A stretch of 64,000 nt of DNA. Source: JBMNGO01 sp050949885 (GTDB lineage: Bacteria > Bacillota > Syntrophomonadia > Syntrophomonadales > Syntrophomonadaceae). The translations under genes were made by a program, and so were the position numbers. Of this stretch, positions 26,604 to 35,354 are shown one piece after another. Below the pieces are notes generated by a model that saw only the letters and a program-made list of their open reading frames with translations, was not told the origin of the DNA and did no database searches. Position 1 is the first letter of the stretch; each line of letters starts with the position of its first letter. The stretch covers positions 112,629-176,628 of the forward strand of contig JBMNGO010000004.1 of NCBI GenBank assembly GCA_050949885.1, written 5' to 3'.

Positions 26604-26680
26604 ATGCTTGGAGCAATCATTGGAGATATAGTCGGATCAATATATGAGTGAAACAATATAAAGACTAAAAGATTTTCCGC
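26604..26680 (+). pseudogene. ADP-ribosylglycohydrolase (DraG-like) 5' stub
   Basis: ATG at 26604 opens MLGAIIGDIVGSIYE, the classic DraG-family start, then TGA at 26649 replaces the usual Trp or Phe codon, and the frame continues NNIKTKRFSAF, which matches the family NNIKTKDFPLF. Similarity ends there, so the rest of the gene has been deleted. It would have been the third gene of the macro-vWA operon. Confidence 0.75.
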
Positions 26681-26769
26681 TTTTCAGCCCTGGATGCTTC
26701 CGGTGCATCGTCCCCGATAGCAATTTAAGTTTTCATTACCCCTTCGGCGATTGCCAGAGTCTGAAATAT

Positions 26770-27348
26770 GTGTTATTTGAATGGCAATGGTGGGTTTTAC
26801 TGGCTACTCTAATCATACCGCTGGTAATCTGGTGGAAGCTAGTTGATAAGGACCGTTTTTTTCAAATAGCTTTTTTTGGATTCCTGGCTTTCTTAATAGC
26901 CCTGGAGACTGACATGCTAGGGCACCAACTGGGTTTATGGCATTATCCCCATAGACTGGTTTTCATTGGGCCCCGGTTGATGGAAATTGATATATCATTG
27001 TTTCCTGTTACCTACATGCTGGTTTATCAGTACTTTCAAAGCTGGAAACGGTACTTGATTGCAGCAGCCATCGTTACTCTAACCTTTTCCTTTGTTGGTG
27101 AGCCCTTGCTGGTTTATATGGGAATTTATGAGCTGATTACCTGGAAACACTGGTATTCTTTGCCTATATATTTCTTAATTTTTGTTTTCCTTAAGTGGTT
27201 TGTTGACAAGTTGATCATATTAAACTTGGAGGCATGCAATAAATATCACTTGCGCATATATGCTGATCGTGTTAGGCCTGTAAAACAACAAAAGCTTCCG
27301 CCTATTAGCTTGGCATACGGTTCTGCACTTTCTTCGTCTCAATCCTGA
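26770..27348 (+). CDS. CBO0543-family membrane protein
   Basis: 192 residues with five or six hydrophobic segments, the family block FPVTYMLVYQYFQSWKRYLI and the SLPIYFLIFVFLKW helix. GTG start without a good SD; the 5' end lies at the junction left by the deletion of the ADP-ribosylglycohydrolase gene, so a short N-terminal loss is possible. Function unknown. Confidence 0.7.
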   Translation: MLFEWQWWVLLATLIIPLVIWWKLVDKDRFFQIAFFGFLAFLIALETDMLGHQLGLWHYPHRLVFIGPRLMEIDISLFPVTYMLVYQYFQSWKRYLIAAAIVTLTFSFVGEPLLVYMGIYELITWKHWYSLPIYFLIFVFLKWFVDKLIILNLEACNKYHLRIYADRVRPVKQQKLPPISLAYGSALSSSQS

Positions 27349-27588
27349 CGGGTACAAGCTTGCTTTGCCCAGGTCCTATCCTATCTCATTTTTCGCCAAA
27401 GCATTAAGCCACATTACAATAATCACCCGTCAAAAGAGGACAGGGGGAACTTACTTTATGGACAAAGATGTGCTCAGGTGTGCACTCATTAATGCCTGAG
27501 CTTTTGTGTTCTGTTATGGTTTACAATCTTTAGTAAGTAAATCCAGCGTGATTGGAAAGAGATAATTCATGGAAAAACAGTTTAGTCA
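27349..27588. other. Intergenic region with a hairpin
   Basis: GCTCAGG (27472-27478) and CCTGAGC (27495-27501) form a hairpin followed by TTTT, possibly a terminator. No gene seen. Confidence 0.4.
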
Positions 27589-27615
27589 TGTAACTAATTA
27601 GGCTGCTAAAACGTT
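27589..27615 (+). promoter_or_regulatory. Candidate ECF-type autoregulatory promoter
   Basis: TGTAAC (27589-27594) and CGTT (27612-27615) are spaced 17 bp, like ECF -35/-10 elements, just upstream of the ECF sigma gene. Autoregulation is inferred from the position. Confidence 0.35.
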
Positions 27616-27637
27616 CTTTAAGTGAAGGAGGGTGATG

Positions 27638-28138
27638 ATGAAAGTCGATTCCTTAGAAGCTTTATACAAGTGCTATATGAACGACATTTATCAGTATTTG
27701 CTCAGACTATCCGGTCACCCTCAAACTGCCGAAGATCTGTTACACGATACTTTTGTAAGAGCCTATGAATGTCTGGAAAGCTATCAAGGGGAAAGCGTAC
27801 GTCCCTGGCTATTCACAGTAGCCCATAATATTTATATTGATTGGTATAGACGGGAAAAACGCCAGATTCAAACTGACCCCATAATACTGAATGAACTAAA
27901 CCCGGCCGTAGATCCTGGACCTGAAAGGGTTGTTTTGCTAAAGGAGGAATTTGATACCTGGATTGAGCTAAGCAGGCTTTTGCCGGAGAAAAGCCGACAG
28001 ATATTATTGCTCAGAGATTACTATGAGTTCTCCTACCAGGAAATAGCGGACATTTTAAACATAACAGTTTCCAACGTAAAGATTACCCTATATCGCGCCA
28101 GACAAAAAATACGTGAGGTGATCAGTGATGAATTGTGA
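27638..28138 (+). CDS. ECF-type RNA polymerase sigma factor
   Basis: 166 residues with sigma region 2 (YLLRLSGHPQTAEDLLHDTFVRAYE, FTVAHNIYIDWYRREKR) and region 4 (LPEKSRQILLLRDYYEFSYQEIADILNITVSNVKITLYRARQ). SigX/SigY/SigM-like. The ATG at 27638 has SD AAGGAGGG; GTG at 27632 and ATG at 27635 are too close. It overlaps the following anti-sigma gene, which probably holds it inactive at the membrane. Confidence 0.88.
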   Translation: MKVDSLEALYKCYMNDIYQYLLRLSGHPQTAEDLLHDTFVRAYECLESYQGESVRPWLFTVAHNIYIDWYRREKRQIQTDPIILNELNPAVDPGPERVVLLKEEFDTWIELSRLLPEKSRQILLLRDYYEFSYQEIADILNITVSNVKITLYRARQKIREVISDEL

Positions 28139-29402
28139 TGAATTCAAAAAGGTTAAAGGGCGTTTTTTAGAGGGGAAATTATCCCCTGTTGAAGAGAAGG
28201 CAATAGAAGCACACCTGGAGGTTTGTCCGTACTGCCGTGAAGTAGTCGATAAAATACTGAATACTGAACAACCAAAATTAAACCTGTCAACTTCAGATGA
28301 TGGCACTTATAGGCTGGATGAAGCCCAACAGAAAAAAATCCTGCGCCGTGCTAAATATAAAAACAGGTTTAATATAGCACTGTTTTTACTGGTTCTTTTT
28401 ATTCTACTCAATATTGGGGGAGGCATCCTTTCCAGTCTGTATTTCAATTGGGGCGGGGAGGCCGGGCGCCTTTATAAAGCCCAAAAAACGGCCGCTTTGA
28501 TCACCGAGTTTACCTTTCCTAATGTGACCGTGCCGGCACGCTTTGAGCCTTTTCCTTTATTAGTATCCGGGGTCGGATGGGGGCATAGCAGTCTAAGAAT
28601 CAAGCCCTATTTTATGGCTAACGGTAATTATGCCATGCAAAAGCGGGTGGGCAAGGATGAATTTGTCATTGGTGACTTAGACATCAAACAGTTCTTCTCG
28701 TCCATGAATGTAAATTGGCAATGGAGGGAAAACAGCTTCAAAGATTATTTGTATTTTTATCATCCTGACCAATTGAATGACCCAGCAACTAATGATATCA
28801 GGCCCCATATAGCGGATAGTTCTGATCAGGTCTGGGAAGCCTTGGGCATATTGCCGGAAGGAACAGTAGCGGAACTTTCTCTTTCTCTTACTGAGACTTT
28901 TTCCATCGACGAGGTAAAAAGACTGTTTGCAGATTATGATGTGGATATCACCTGGTATGCGGTATCTACAGGAATAGAGGTCAATCCGCATTATAACCCG
29001 GATAGGCAAGCTCCGCTGTCAGCTTCCCATGGAGTATGGGGAGTACCTGATTTTTCCCGTCATATGCTGAGAAGTAACTCCACTATTTCGGATGACCATT
29101 CTGTAAACGAATCGGATGACCATTCTGTAAACGAAGAATATTTACTGGAATCCATGGAGTTTCTAATACAAAACGAAGCCGTGGCAAGGAAAACCTACCG
29201 GGGTCACCACGAAAATTTGCAGCTGGCCCAAAGATATGACTATATTAAAACTCACGGCATTGAGGTGTATGGAGTAGTTGTAACCGGACCTACTAAAGAA
29301 TTGCTTAAGCTAAAGGATTTGGATCTGGTCCAATTTCCCGGCTTGGGTGAAGTAAGATTATGGAATTGGTTTAGCCGTAATTTTCAGGGCGAGATGTATT
29401 GA
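28128..29402 (+). CDS. Membrane anti-sigma factor (zf-HC2, Sigma_reg_N/C)
   Basis: The N-terminus holds a ZAS-type zinc motif (HLEVCPYCREVV) for sigma binding. A basic segment and one membrane helix (FNIALFLLVLFILLNIGG) lead to a large outer domain like Sigma_reg_N/Sigma_reg_C of Bacillus anti-sigma factors (FPNVTVPARFEPFPL, WEALGILPEGTVAELSLSL). ATG at 28128 with SD GAGGTG. A 24-bp tandem duplication (29088-29135) repeats SDDHSVNE in the outer domain. Signal sensed is unknown. Confidence 0.82.
   Translation: MNCDEFKKVKGRFLEGKLSPVEEKAIEAHLEVCPYCREVVDKILNTEQPKLNLSTSDDGTYRLDEAQQKKILRRAKYKNRFNIALFLLVLFILLNIGGGILSSLYFNWGGEAGRLYKAQKTAALITEFTFPNVTVPARFEPFPLLVSGVGWGHSSLRIKPYFMANGNYAMQKRVGKDEFVIGDLDIKQFFSSMNVNWQWRENSFKDYLYFYHPDQLNDPATNDIRPHIADSSDQVWEALGILPEGTVAELSLSLTETFSIDEVKRLFADYDVDITWYAVSTGIEVNPHYNPDRQAPLSASHGVWGVPDFSRHMLRSNSTISDDHSVNESDDHSVNEEYLLESMEFLIQNEAVARKTYRGHHENLQLAQRYDYIKTHGIEVYGVVVTGPTKELLKLKDLDLVQFPGLGEVRLWNWFSRNFQGEMY
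29088..29135. repeat. 24-bp tandem duplication inside the anti-sigma gene
   Basis: Bases 29088-29111 are repeated exactly at 29112-29135, in frame, adding eight residues. Confidence 0.9.
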
Positions 29403-29515
29403 TTAAGTATTCCATTTTTTGCCTGGTGATAGTTTTTGCAAAACACTGGAGTATAGTTATATAGAAACAGATCAGCAATCCAAGTCTAACAACAGTATTA
29501 ACAGGAGGTTAAATC

Positions 29516-31084
29516 ATGAAGAAAAAGTGGTTAGTAGTTATTCTGGCAACGGTTCTCATCTGTGCCTTGGCTGCAATCACCTGGGCTAATGAACCAATTA
29601 AGTTAGTTGTAGACGGCCAGGAAATAAAACCCGATGTGGCACCGCAAATTATCGGTGACCGGACCATGGTGCCGGTCCGTTGGATTGCGGAAGCATTGGG
29701 AGCAGAGGTAGAATGGGATGCCGCGAGTAGAACCGTAATAATACGGACTAAAGCCAACAATATAGACAGTGATCCGGCTGCTGTCAGCAAATTGATTGAA
29801 GACTTCGGCAAGACTCTGAAAAATGTATCCCTGCTCGCCCCTGGGGATGCAGCGGCTGAGAGCATAAAAGAAAATTATGCCGATTATGTATCTCCAGCAC
29901 TTTTAGCCCAATGGCAGAGTGACCCTGCAAATGCGCCTGGCAGGGTAACTTCCAGCCCTTGGCCGGAACGCATAGAAATAATTGATACCGAAAAATTATC
30001 TGATGCCAAATACCAGGTTAAAGGCGAAATTATCGAAGTGACCAGTGTAGAGATGGCCAATGGCGGTTATGCTGCCAAGAGACCGATTAGTCTGGTAGTG
30101 GAAAAGGTCGATCAAAATCGGCTCATTACAGCGGTTAAGCTGGATGCTTATGGGGAAGCTGCCCCTGTAGTATACCAAAACAGTCAATATGGTTTCAGCC
30201 TTCAGTTGCCGGAAAGCTGGCAGGGTTACGCCATAATATCTGATCAGTGGAAGGGATGGGCCCCAGATACTTCCGGCGATGTTCCCGTTGAAACTGGTGC
30301 CCTGTTATCTATCCGCCATCCCCAGTGGACACTGGAAGATACCCGGCAGGATATCCCTATTATGGTATTTACTATGCCCCAATGGAACGCATTGCAGCAA
30401 GGGGAATTCAGTGTTGGTTCGGCCCCTGTAGCCCCCAAGGAACTAGGGCGCAACAGCCAATATGTATTTGCCCTGCCCGCCCGTTATAATTTTGCATTTC
30501 CGACCGGGTATGAAGAAGTGGAAGAAATTTTAGAAAACGATTCCCTAAAAACATGGGAAGGAGCCTTAGCACCGGAACAAGCGGAGAAAGTCATTAAACA
30601 AACTGCCTCCCGCCTGATTAAGGCATTGAGTACCAAGAACGCCGACGCTATTGCTGACCTGGTTCATCCCACCAAAGGAGTCCGGTTTACTCCCTATACT
30701 TACGTTTCCTTGGATAGGGATCTGGTTTTTAGCCAGGAAGAAATGCGCAGTTTTTTCGACGACCAGAAGGTTTACCTGTGGGGTAATTATGACGGCTCCG
30801 GGTTCGATATCGAGCTGACCCCCAGTCAGTATTATGAGGAATTTGTCTATGACGAGGATTATATAAATGCCGACCAGATCGGTTACAATCAAGTACTTAG
30901 CTTTGGCAACGCGCTGGAAAACCAATTTGAAGTCTATGATAACCCCATAGTAGTCGAATATTACTTTCCCGGGCTTAATCCCGACTACGGCGGCATGGAC
31001 TGGAGCAGTCTCCGCTTAGTTTTTGAATCTTACCAGAATGACTGGAAACTGGTGGGTATTATAAACAATCAGTGGACAATATAA
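29516..31084 (+). CDS. Secreted stalk-domain protein with shared C-terminal domain
   Basis: Signal peptide (LICALAAITWAN), then a stalk domain (VVDGQEIKPDVAPQIIGDRTMVPVRW, EALGAEVEW, to about 75), a middle region with an PsbP-like QYGFSLQLPESWQGY block, and a C-terminal domain of about 150 residues that recurs in the protein at 7181-7825. Function unknown; stalk domains are thought to attach exported proteins to the cell surface. ATG with SD AGGAGG. It follows the ECF sigma/anti-sigma pair by 113 bp, with AGAAAC-15-GTCT upstream, so it may be a target of that sigma factor. Confidence 0.75.
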   Translation: MKKKWLVVILATVLICALAAITWANEPIKLVVDGQEIKPDVAPQIIGDRTMVPVRWIAEALGAEVEWDAASRTVIIRTKANNIDSDPAAVSKLIEDFGKTLKNVSLLAPGDAAAESIKENYADYVSPALLAQWQSDPANAPGRVTSSPWPERIEIIDTEKLSDAKYQVKGEIIEVTSVEMANGGYAAKRPISLVVEKVDQNRLITAVKLDAYGEAAPVVYQNSQYGFSLQLPESWQGYAIISDQWKGWAPDTSGDVPVETGALLSIRHPQWTLEDTRQDIPIMVFTMPQWNALQQGEFSVGSAPVAPKELGRNSQYVFALPARYNFAFPTGYEEVEEILENDSLKTWEGALAPEQAEKVIKQTASRLIKALSTKNADAIADLVHPTKGVRFTPYTYVSLDRDLVFSQEEMRSFFDDQKVYLWGNYDGSGFDIELTPSQYYEEFVYDEDYINADQIGYNQVLSFGNALENQFEVYDNPIVVEYYFPGLNPDYGGMDWSSLRLVFESYQNDWKLVGIINNQWTI

Positions 31085-31133
31085 TTAGACGCTCAATAAT
31101 ATATCCACCCACGCTGCAGTCTGGTGATTTTAT

Positions 31134-31160
31134 GTTACACCGGGACGTTCTTAGTGTAAC
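31134..31160 (-). repeat. RAYT-associated REP copy 4
   Basis: The 27-bp unit reversed, starting GTTACACCGGGACG and ending TAGTGTAAC; two differences from the identical set, both near the inner end of one arm. It lies between two genes. Confidence 0.8.
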
Positions 31161-31295
31161 AATGTTATAATGAGGTTTGTGCAGTTTGGACCATAGAGGA
31201 TAAATGCAAAGGTTTGGTAATATAAGATTCGACTTATTTTAAACTTTAAGTTTTTACTGGTGGGTATAATTATTATTTAATCGGAGGTAATAGGT

Positions 31296-31992
31296 ATGAA
31301 GACAATTGGAATAATCGGAGGAATGAGCTGGGAATCCTTGCTTGAATATTACCGCATTATCAATGAAGAAGTTAAGCAAAGACTGGGTGGATTCTATTCC
31401 GCCCAATGTATTATTTACAGTGTGAATTTCCAAGAGATTGAGCTCTGCCAAAGTAATGGAGAATGGGAAAAGGCTGCTCGGATTCTGATCAATGCGGCCT
31501 GCCGCTTGGAGGCAGCAGGAGCTGATTTTATTATTCTTGCTACCAATACCATGCACAGAGTAGCCGACCAGATTCGGGACGGCATAAGCATCCCTTTTTC
31601 TTCATATTGCTGATGTTACGGCACAAAAGGTTTTATCCTATGGAATACAAACCATTGGACTATTGGAAACCAAATATACTATGGAACAGGATTTCTACAA
31701 GTCCCGTTTGGAAAGTCAAGGGATAAAGGTTTTAATTCCCAAGGAAACCGACCGGGAAATAGTCAATTCCGTTATTTATAACGAATTATGCCGCGGCCAG
31801 ATCATTGCTGCATCGAGAAATACATTTAAGAGGATAATAGGGAACTTACAAGAACAAGGGGCAGAAGGAGTTATTCTGGGTTGTACCGAAATCGGCTTGC
31901 TAATTAAACCCGAGGATTCAATAATGCCGCTATTTGATACAACTATGATTCATGCTCAGAGTGCTGTTAACTATGCGCTTCTTGAAGACTGA
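31296..31992 (+). pseudogene. Aspartate/glutamate racemase family (YgeA/RacX-like), frameshifted
   Basis: The frame from ATG 31296 (SD CGGAGG) reads MKTIGIIGGMSWESLLEYY through ATNTMHRVADQI to a stop at 31613. Reading then continues in another frame with IADVTAQKVL and GCTEIGLL to 31992. One extra T in the run at 31595-31599 accounts for the break. Both halves are otherwise well kept, so the break is recent or a sequence error. Racemases of this group make D-amino acids. Confidence 0.8.
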
Positions 31993-32250
31993 AGGAGAAG
32001 AATTCGGTGAGAAGTGATGGGCAAAGAGCGCAAAAATGTCCTAAAGGATTCGGGTCCCAGAGCAGCAGGTTCCGTGATTAATCTTTAAGATAGTCCTATG
32101 TTCCGTTTTTGTAATCGTGTCCAATCCCCCGGGAAATTACTGTGTTGCCAGAACAATTGGCAAAATCGGCATTCTTGGCACGTGCATCCTTCTTAATTTA
32201 AATCATCATTTAAAAGGGCAATATAAATCCTCCTTTTTCTGATATAATTG

Positions 32251-32629
32251 GTGTCAAAAAGGTATTGGAAAATGCTGAAATGTGGGTCTTGGACAGCTGA
32301 TCAAAATGGCATTCCCAACGCAGTCCCCATAAACTTTGTCAAGATTTTAAGCAATAGTCAGATAATGCTGGTAAACAAACAACCTTATGAACAAAACCAT
32401 TGCCAATATTAATAATAATCCCAATGCGGCCGTAACTGTATGGTACGAACATGAGGGTTACCAAATCAAGGGCAAGGCTAGCATTGAAACCTCTGGCCCT
32501 AATTTCGAAGCAGGAGTAGCTCTGGTAAAGAAAGAAAAACCTTTCATAGAACCAAAAGGGGTAGTGATTATTGATATAGAGAAAATATACATTACAACAC
32601 CTGGCCCTGATAATGGTAAAGAGCTTTAA
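32251..32629 (+). pseudogene. Pyridoxamine 5'-phosphate oxidase-like protein, multiple frameshifts
   Basis: A GTG near 32251 starts SKKVLENAEMWVLATADQNGIPNAVPI-like sequence only if base losses near 32260 and 32294 are allowed. A third shift near 32385 leads into MNKTIANINNNPNAAVTVWYEHEGYQIKG, which runs to 32629. The pattern is that of small FMN-binding PPOX-fold proteins. Not functional as it stands. Confidence 0.65.
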
Positions 32630-32862
32630 TCCTATCACAAGAGAAGCCAGGCTGTGCTAAGTAATTCCGGAACTGGCAATTTTGTCCCTCTCCGACGGAA
32701 TAGTGGCCGATTTGAGAACAATATTGGAGGCACTATCCGTATAAGCAGCAAAGATACAGCTTTAAATGGGACGGCTGAAATTGTAAAACTGTTATACCAG
32801 TCTGATGGTATGTGAATTCAGGATTGAGTGCTGGTTACCCTGATCCATGACCCATGTTACAT

Positions 32863-32889
32863 GTTACAGAAAGAACGTCCCGGTGTAAC
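32863..32889 (+). repeat. RAYT-associated REP copy 5
   Basis: Identical to the copy at 16255 and the reverse of that at 12768. It ends 10 bp before the -10 of the DUF763 gene. Confidence 0.85.
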
Positions 32890-32910
32890 ATCTAATGCTA
32901 TAATAGATGT
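32888..32910 (+). promoter_or_regulatory. Extended -10 promoter inside a palindrome, DUF763 gene
   Basis: TGCTATAAT (32896-32904) is an extended -10. It lies within an inverted repeat, ACATCTA (32888-32894) and TAGATGT (32904-32910). The expected -35 position falls in the REP copy and does not match consensus. Confidence 0.45.
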
Positions 32911-32925
32911 GACAGGAGGGTACCC

Positions 32926-34089
32926 ATGCAAACAGGAATAGCTAATGTGCCATTACATGGCGGGCACTGCCCGCCGTGGCTTTTTCAAAGAATGAAACAA
33001 CTGGGTGCTGCTATGGTAGAAGTCATTGTCCTCGAATATGGACCGGCAGAAGTCTTACGCAGACTTTCTGACCCGGTCTGGTTTCAGGCTTTTGGCAGCG
33101 TCCTGGGCTTTGACTGGCATTCCTCCGGTCTTACCACTGTAGTTTGTGGTGCCCTTAAAGAGGGGTTAAAGAATATCCAGGGAGAATTAGGTGTGTTTTT
33201 CGCCGGCGGTAAAGGCAAGGTATCCCGCAACACTCCTCTGGAAATAATGGAAGCTGGAGACCGGTATGGCCTATCCAACGATTTGGCCGCCTTGCCAGGA
33301 ATTAGCCGGCTGGTTGCCAAAGTGGACTCAGCGGCTGTGCAAGATGGTTATCAGCTTTACCACCATTTTTTTGTATTTGATCAATCCGGCAATTGGACCG
33401 TCATACAGCAGGGTATGAATGAAATAAACCGCTATGCCAGGCGCTATCACTGGTTAAGCGAAAACCTGCACAGCTTTGTGGATGATCCCCATCAGGCGGT
33501 CTGTGGGGTTCCCGAAACTAATGTGCTTAACCTGGTTGAGCATAATAATCAGGCGACTAGGGAAGCCTCAGTAGAGATTTGCCGTGAAAAGCCTGAACAG
33601 ATAAGTGGAATTTACAGGTTCATCACAGCGAGAAAACCAGTTAACCAACAACCAAGCTTATTTCCTGAAGAATATGAAGCATTCCCAAAACGGGAACTTG
33701 CAGTTTCCATAGGTAATGGTTGCATTATGACCATGCCTCAACACCACCCCATACCCTCTGCTAAACACTTGGACAAAATCTTGTACCGGCTGTATGATCG
33801 TCCTTTGGAAAGCTATCAGGACTTGCTGGAGACACCTGGCGTGGGGCCCAGCACTTTGCGGGCCCTGGCCATGGTGGCTGAGGTGACCCACGGTGCTTTG
33901 CCCAGTTTCCAGGATCCCGTGCGCTACACCTTTGCTCACGGCGGGAAAGATAACTACCCCTTTCCCGTACAGCGAGTAGACCTTGCCCATTCCCTGGAGG
34001 TTTTGCGCCTATCCATAACCAAAGCCAAGCTAGGAAAAAAAGATAAACTGCAGGCCTTGAAAAAATTAGCCCAGGTAACTGCAGTTTAA
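32926..34089 (+). CDS. DUF763 domain-containing protein
   Basis: 387 residues with the family pattern: TGIANVPLHGGHCPPWLF start, FDWHSSGLTTVVCGALKEGL, DGYQLYHHFFVFDQSGNW and LENLHSFVDDPHQAVCG-like segments, then a helix-hairpin-helix-like LLETPGVGPSTLRALA near residue 300 that may bind DNA. The family is common in archaea and thermophiles; function unknown. ATG with SD CAGGAGGG. Its promoter touches a REP copy. Confidence 0.85.
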   Translation: MQTGIANVPLHGGHCPPWLFQRMKQLGAAMVEVIVLEYGPAEVLRRLSDPVWFQAFGSVLGFDWHSSGLTTVVCGALKEGLKNIQGELGVFFAGGKGKVSRNTPLEIMEAGDRYGLSNDLAALPGISRLVAKVDSAAVQDGYQLYHHFFVFDQSGNWTVIQQGMNEINRYARRYHWLSENLHSFVDDPHQAVCGVPETNVLNLVEHNNQATREASVEICREKPEQISGIYRFITARKPVNQQPSLFPEEYEAFPKRELAVSIGNGCIMTMPQHHPIPSAKHLDKILYRLYDRPLESYQDLLETPGVGPSTLRALAMVAEVTHGALPSFQDPVRYTFAHGGKDNYPFPVQRVDLAHSLEVLRLSITKAKLGKKDKLQALKKLAQVTAV

Positions 34090-34285
34090 GGTGATGGCTG
34101 CTGACGGGTTGATAGCAACAGCCAGTGCTACTCCCGGCGTAGCATTTTGTCTGGTACCGGCACCGCCATTATCAAAAATGTAATAATTGGGAAAAGGCGC
34201 GCTGCCCGTGAATAAAACGAAATGCTGTCAAAATAAGAGCCACTGGAACCAGTAATTAGTTCATTACGGGGGTATACTGCACTCA

Positions 34286-35296
34286 ATGAAGTCTGTAAAA
34301 ACTGATTATCACATTCATCCTAACTATTCTATAGATGCTTCTGCTGTACACATAGAAGAATATTGTTATCGGGCCTTGGAATTAGGGTTAACCGACATTT
34401 GTTTCACCACCCATGTGGAATTGGATCCAGTCCGTAGGGAAAAAGACAATTTCGTGATGGTGAATGGTAAAAAGGTATCCGTTTTTGACCGGGCTTGGTT
34501 AGACAGTTATTTCCATGATATCCTGAGGGCGCAAGAGTTATTTAGAGGTTCCTCTCTCCAAATAAAGGCCGGAGTTGAAGTAGGTTACTGCTCCGGTTGT
34601 GAGGAAGATATAGAAAAGATAGTAAACAATTATCCCTTTGATTTTGTATTGGGAGCTATCCATTGCCTGGACCATATTGCCATTTCTTCTATGAAAGAAA
34701 GTCCATGGTATTTCCAACCCCGGACTCTAGACCAGGTGCGCCGGGATTATTTTGCGACTTTGCAGGAGATGGTAGCCACGGGGCTATTTGACTGCTTGGC
34801 CCATGTAGACCTTTATGTGCGCTATGGGAGCAGGTATTTTGGCCCGGAGATAAAGCTCCTTCACGAAGGGCTAATTGAGCCCATATTTAAAGAAATGGCC
34901 CAGAAAGGGATGGGACTGGAGATCAACACTTCCAGCCGCCGCCGGGGTTTGGAGGAATTCCATCCTTCTAGGAAAATAGTAGCCCTGGCAGCGGAATCAG
35001 GTATTACCATATTTACAGTGGGATCCGATGCCCACACCCTGGCTGAGCTGGGTGAATACCTAGACGAGGCCCAAGCCATACTACAGGAGTTCAACTTGAC
35101 CAATCATGTTTATAACCGAAGACAGGCTGTGCCATGTAATGATCGCCTGAAGAATGGTATACAGGTGGTCAAAATGCAGTTGGCACATGTCATGGTAATT
35201 GGGGTAATGTCAAGGGGGAGCAGGGAGGCGTTCTTTTTTTGCTTGGCGGGTTATCGTGGCTGGCCGACCGAGACTATAATGTACTCCGGATCATAA
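34286..35296 (+). CDS. PHP-domain phosphoesterase, histidinol-phosphatase-like
   Basis: PHP motifs for a trinuclear metal site are present: DYHIHPNYS, CFTTHVE, GVEVGYC, GAIHCLD and GSDAHTLAELG. Up to about residue 280 (VYNRRQAV) it matches the HisJ-like family. The last 55 residues are Arg/Gly-rich with no family match and probably arise from a lost stop codon. No other his gene is near, so the substrate is uncertain. SD at the ATG is weak. Confidence 0.75.
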   Translation: MKSVKTDYHIHPNYSIDASAVHIEEYCYRALELGLTDICFTTHVELDPVRREKDNFVMVNGKKVSVFDRAWLDSYFHDILRAQELFRGSSLQIKAGVEVGYCSGCEEDIEKIVNNYPFDFVLGAIHCLDHIAISSMKESPWYFQPRTLDQVRRDYFATLQEMVATGLFDCLAHVDLYVRYGSRYFGPEIKLLHEGLIEPIFKEMAQKGMGLEINTSSRRRGLEEFHPSRKIVALAAESGITIFTVGSDAHTLAELGEYLDEAQAILQEFNLTNHVYNRRQAVPCNDRLKNGIQVVKMQLAHVMVIGVMSRGSREAFFFCLAGYRGWPTETIMYSGS

Positions 35297-35354
35297 ATAA
35301 TGTAATATTAAGGCAAGGATTTTTTACCACTTTTGATAAACTGGGGGTAAAAGG

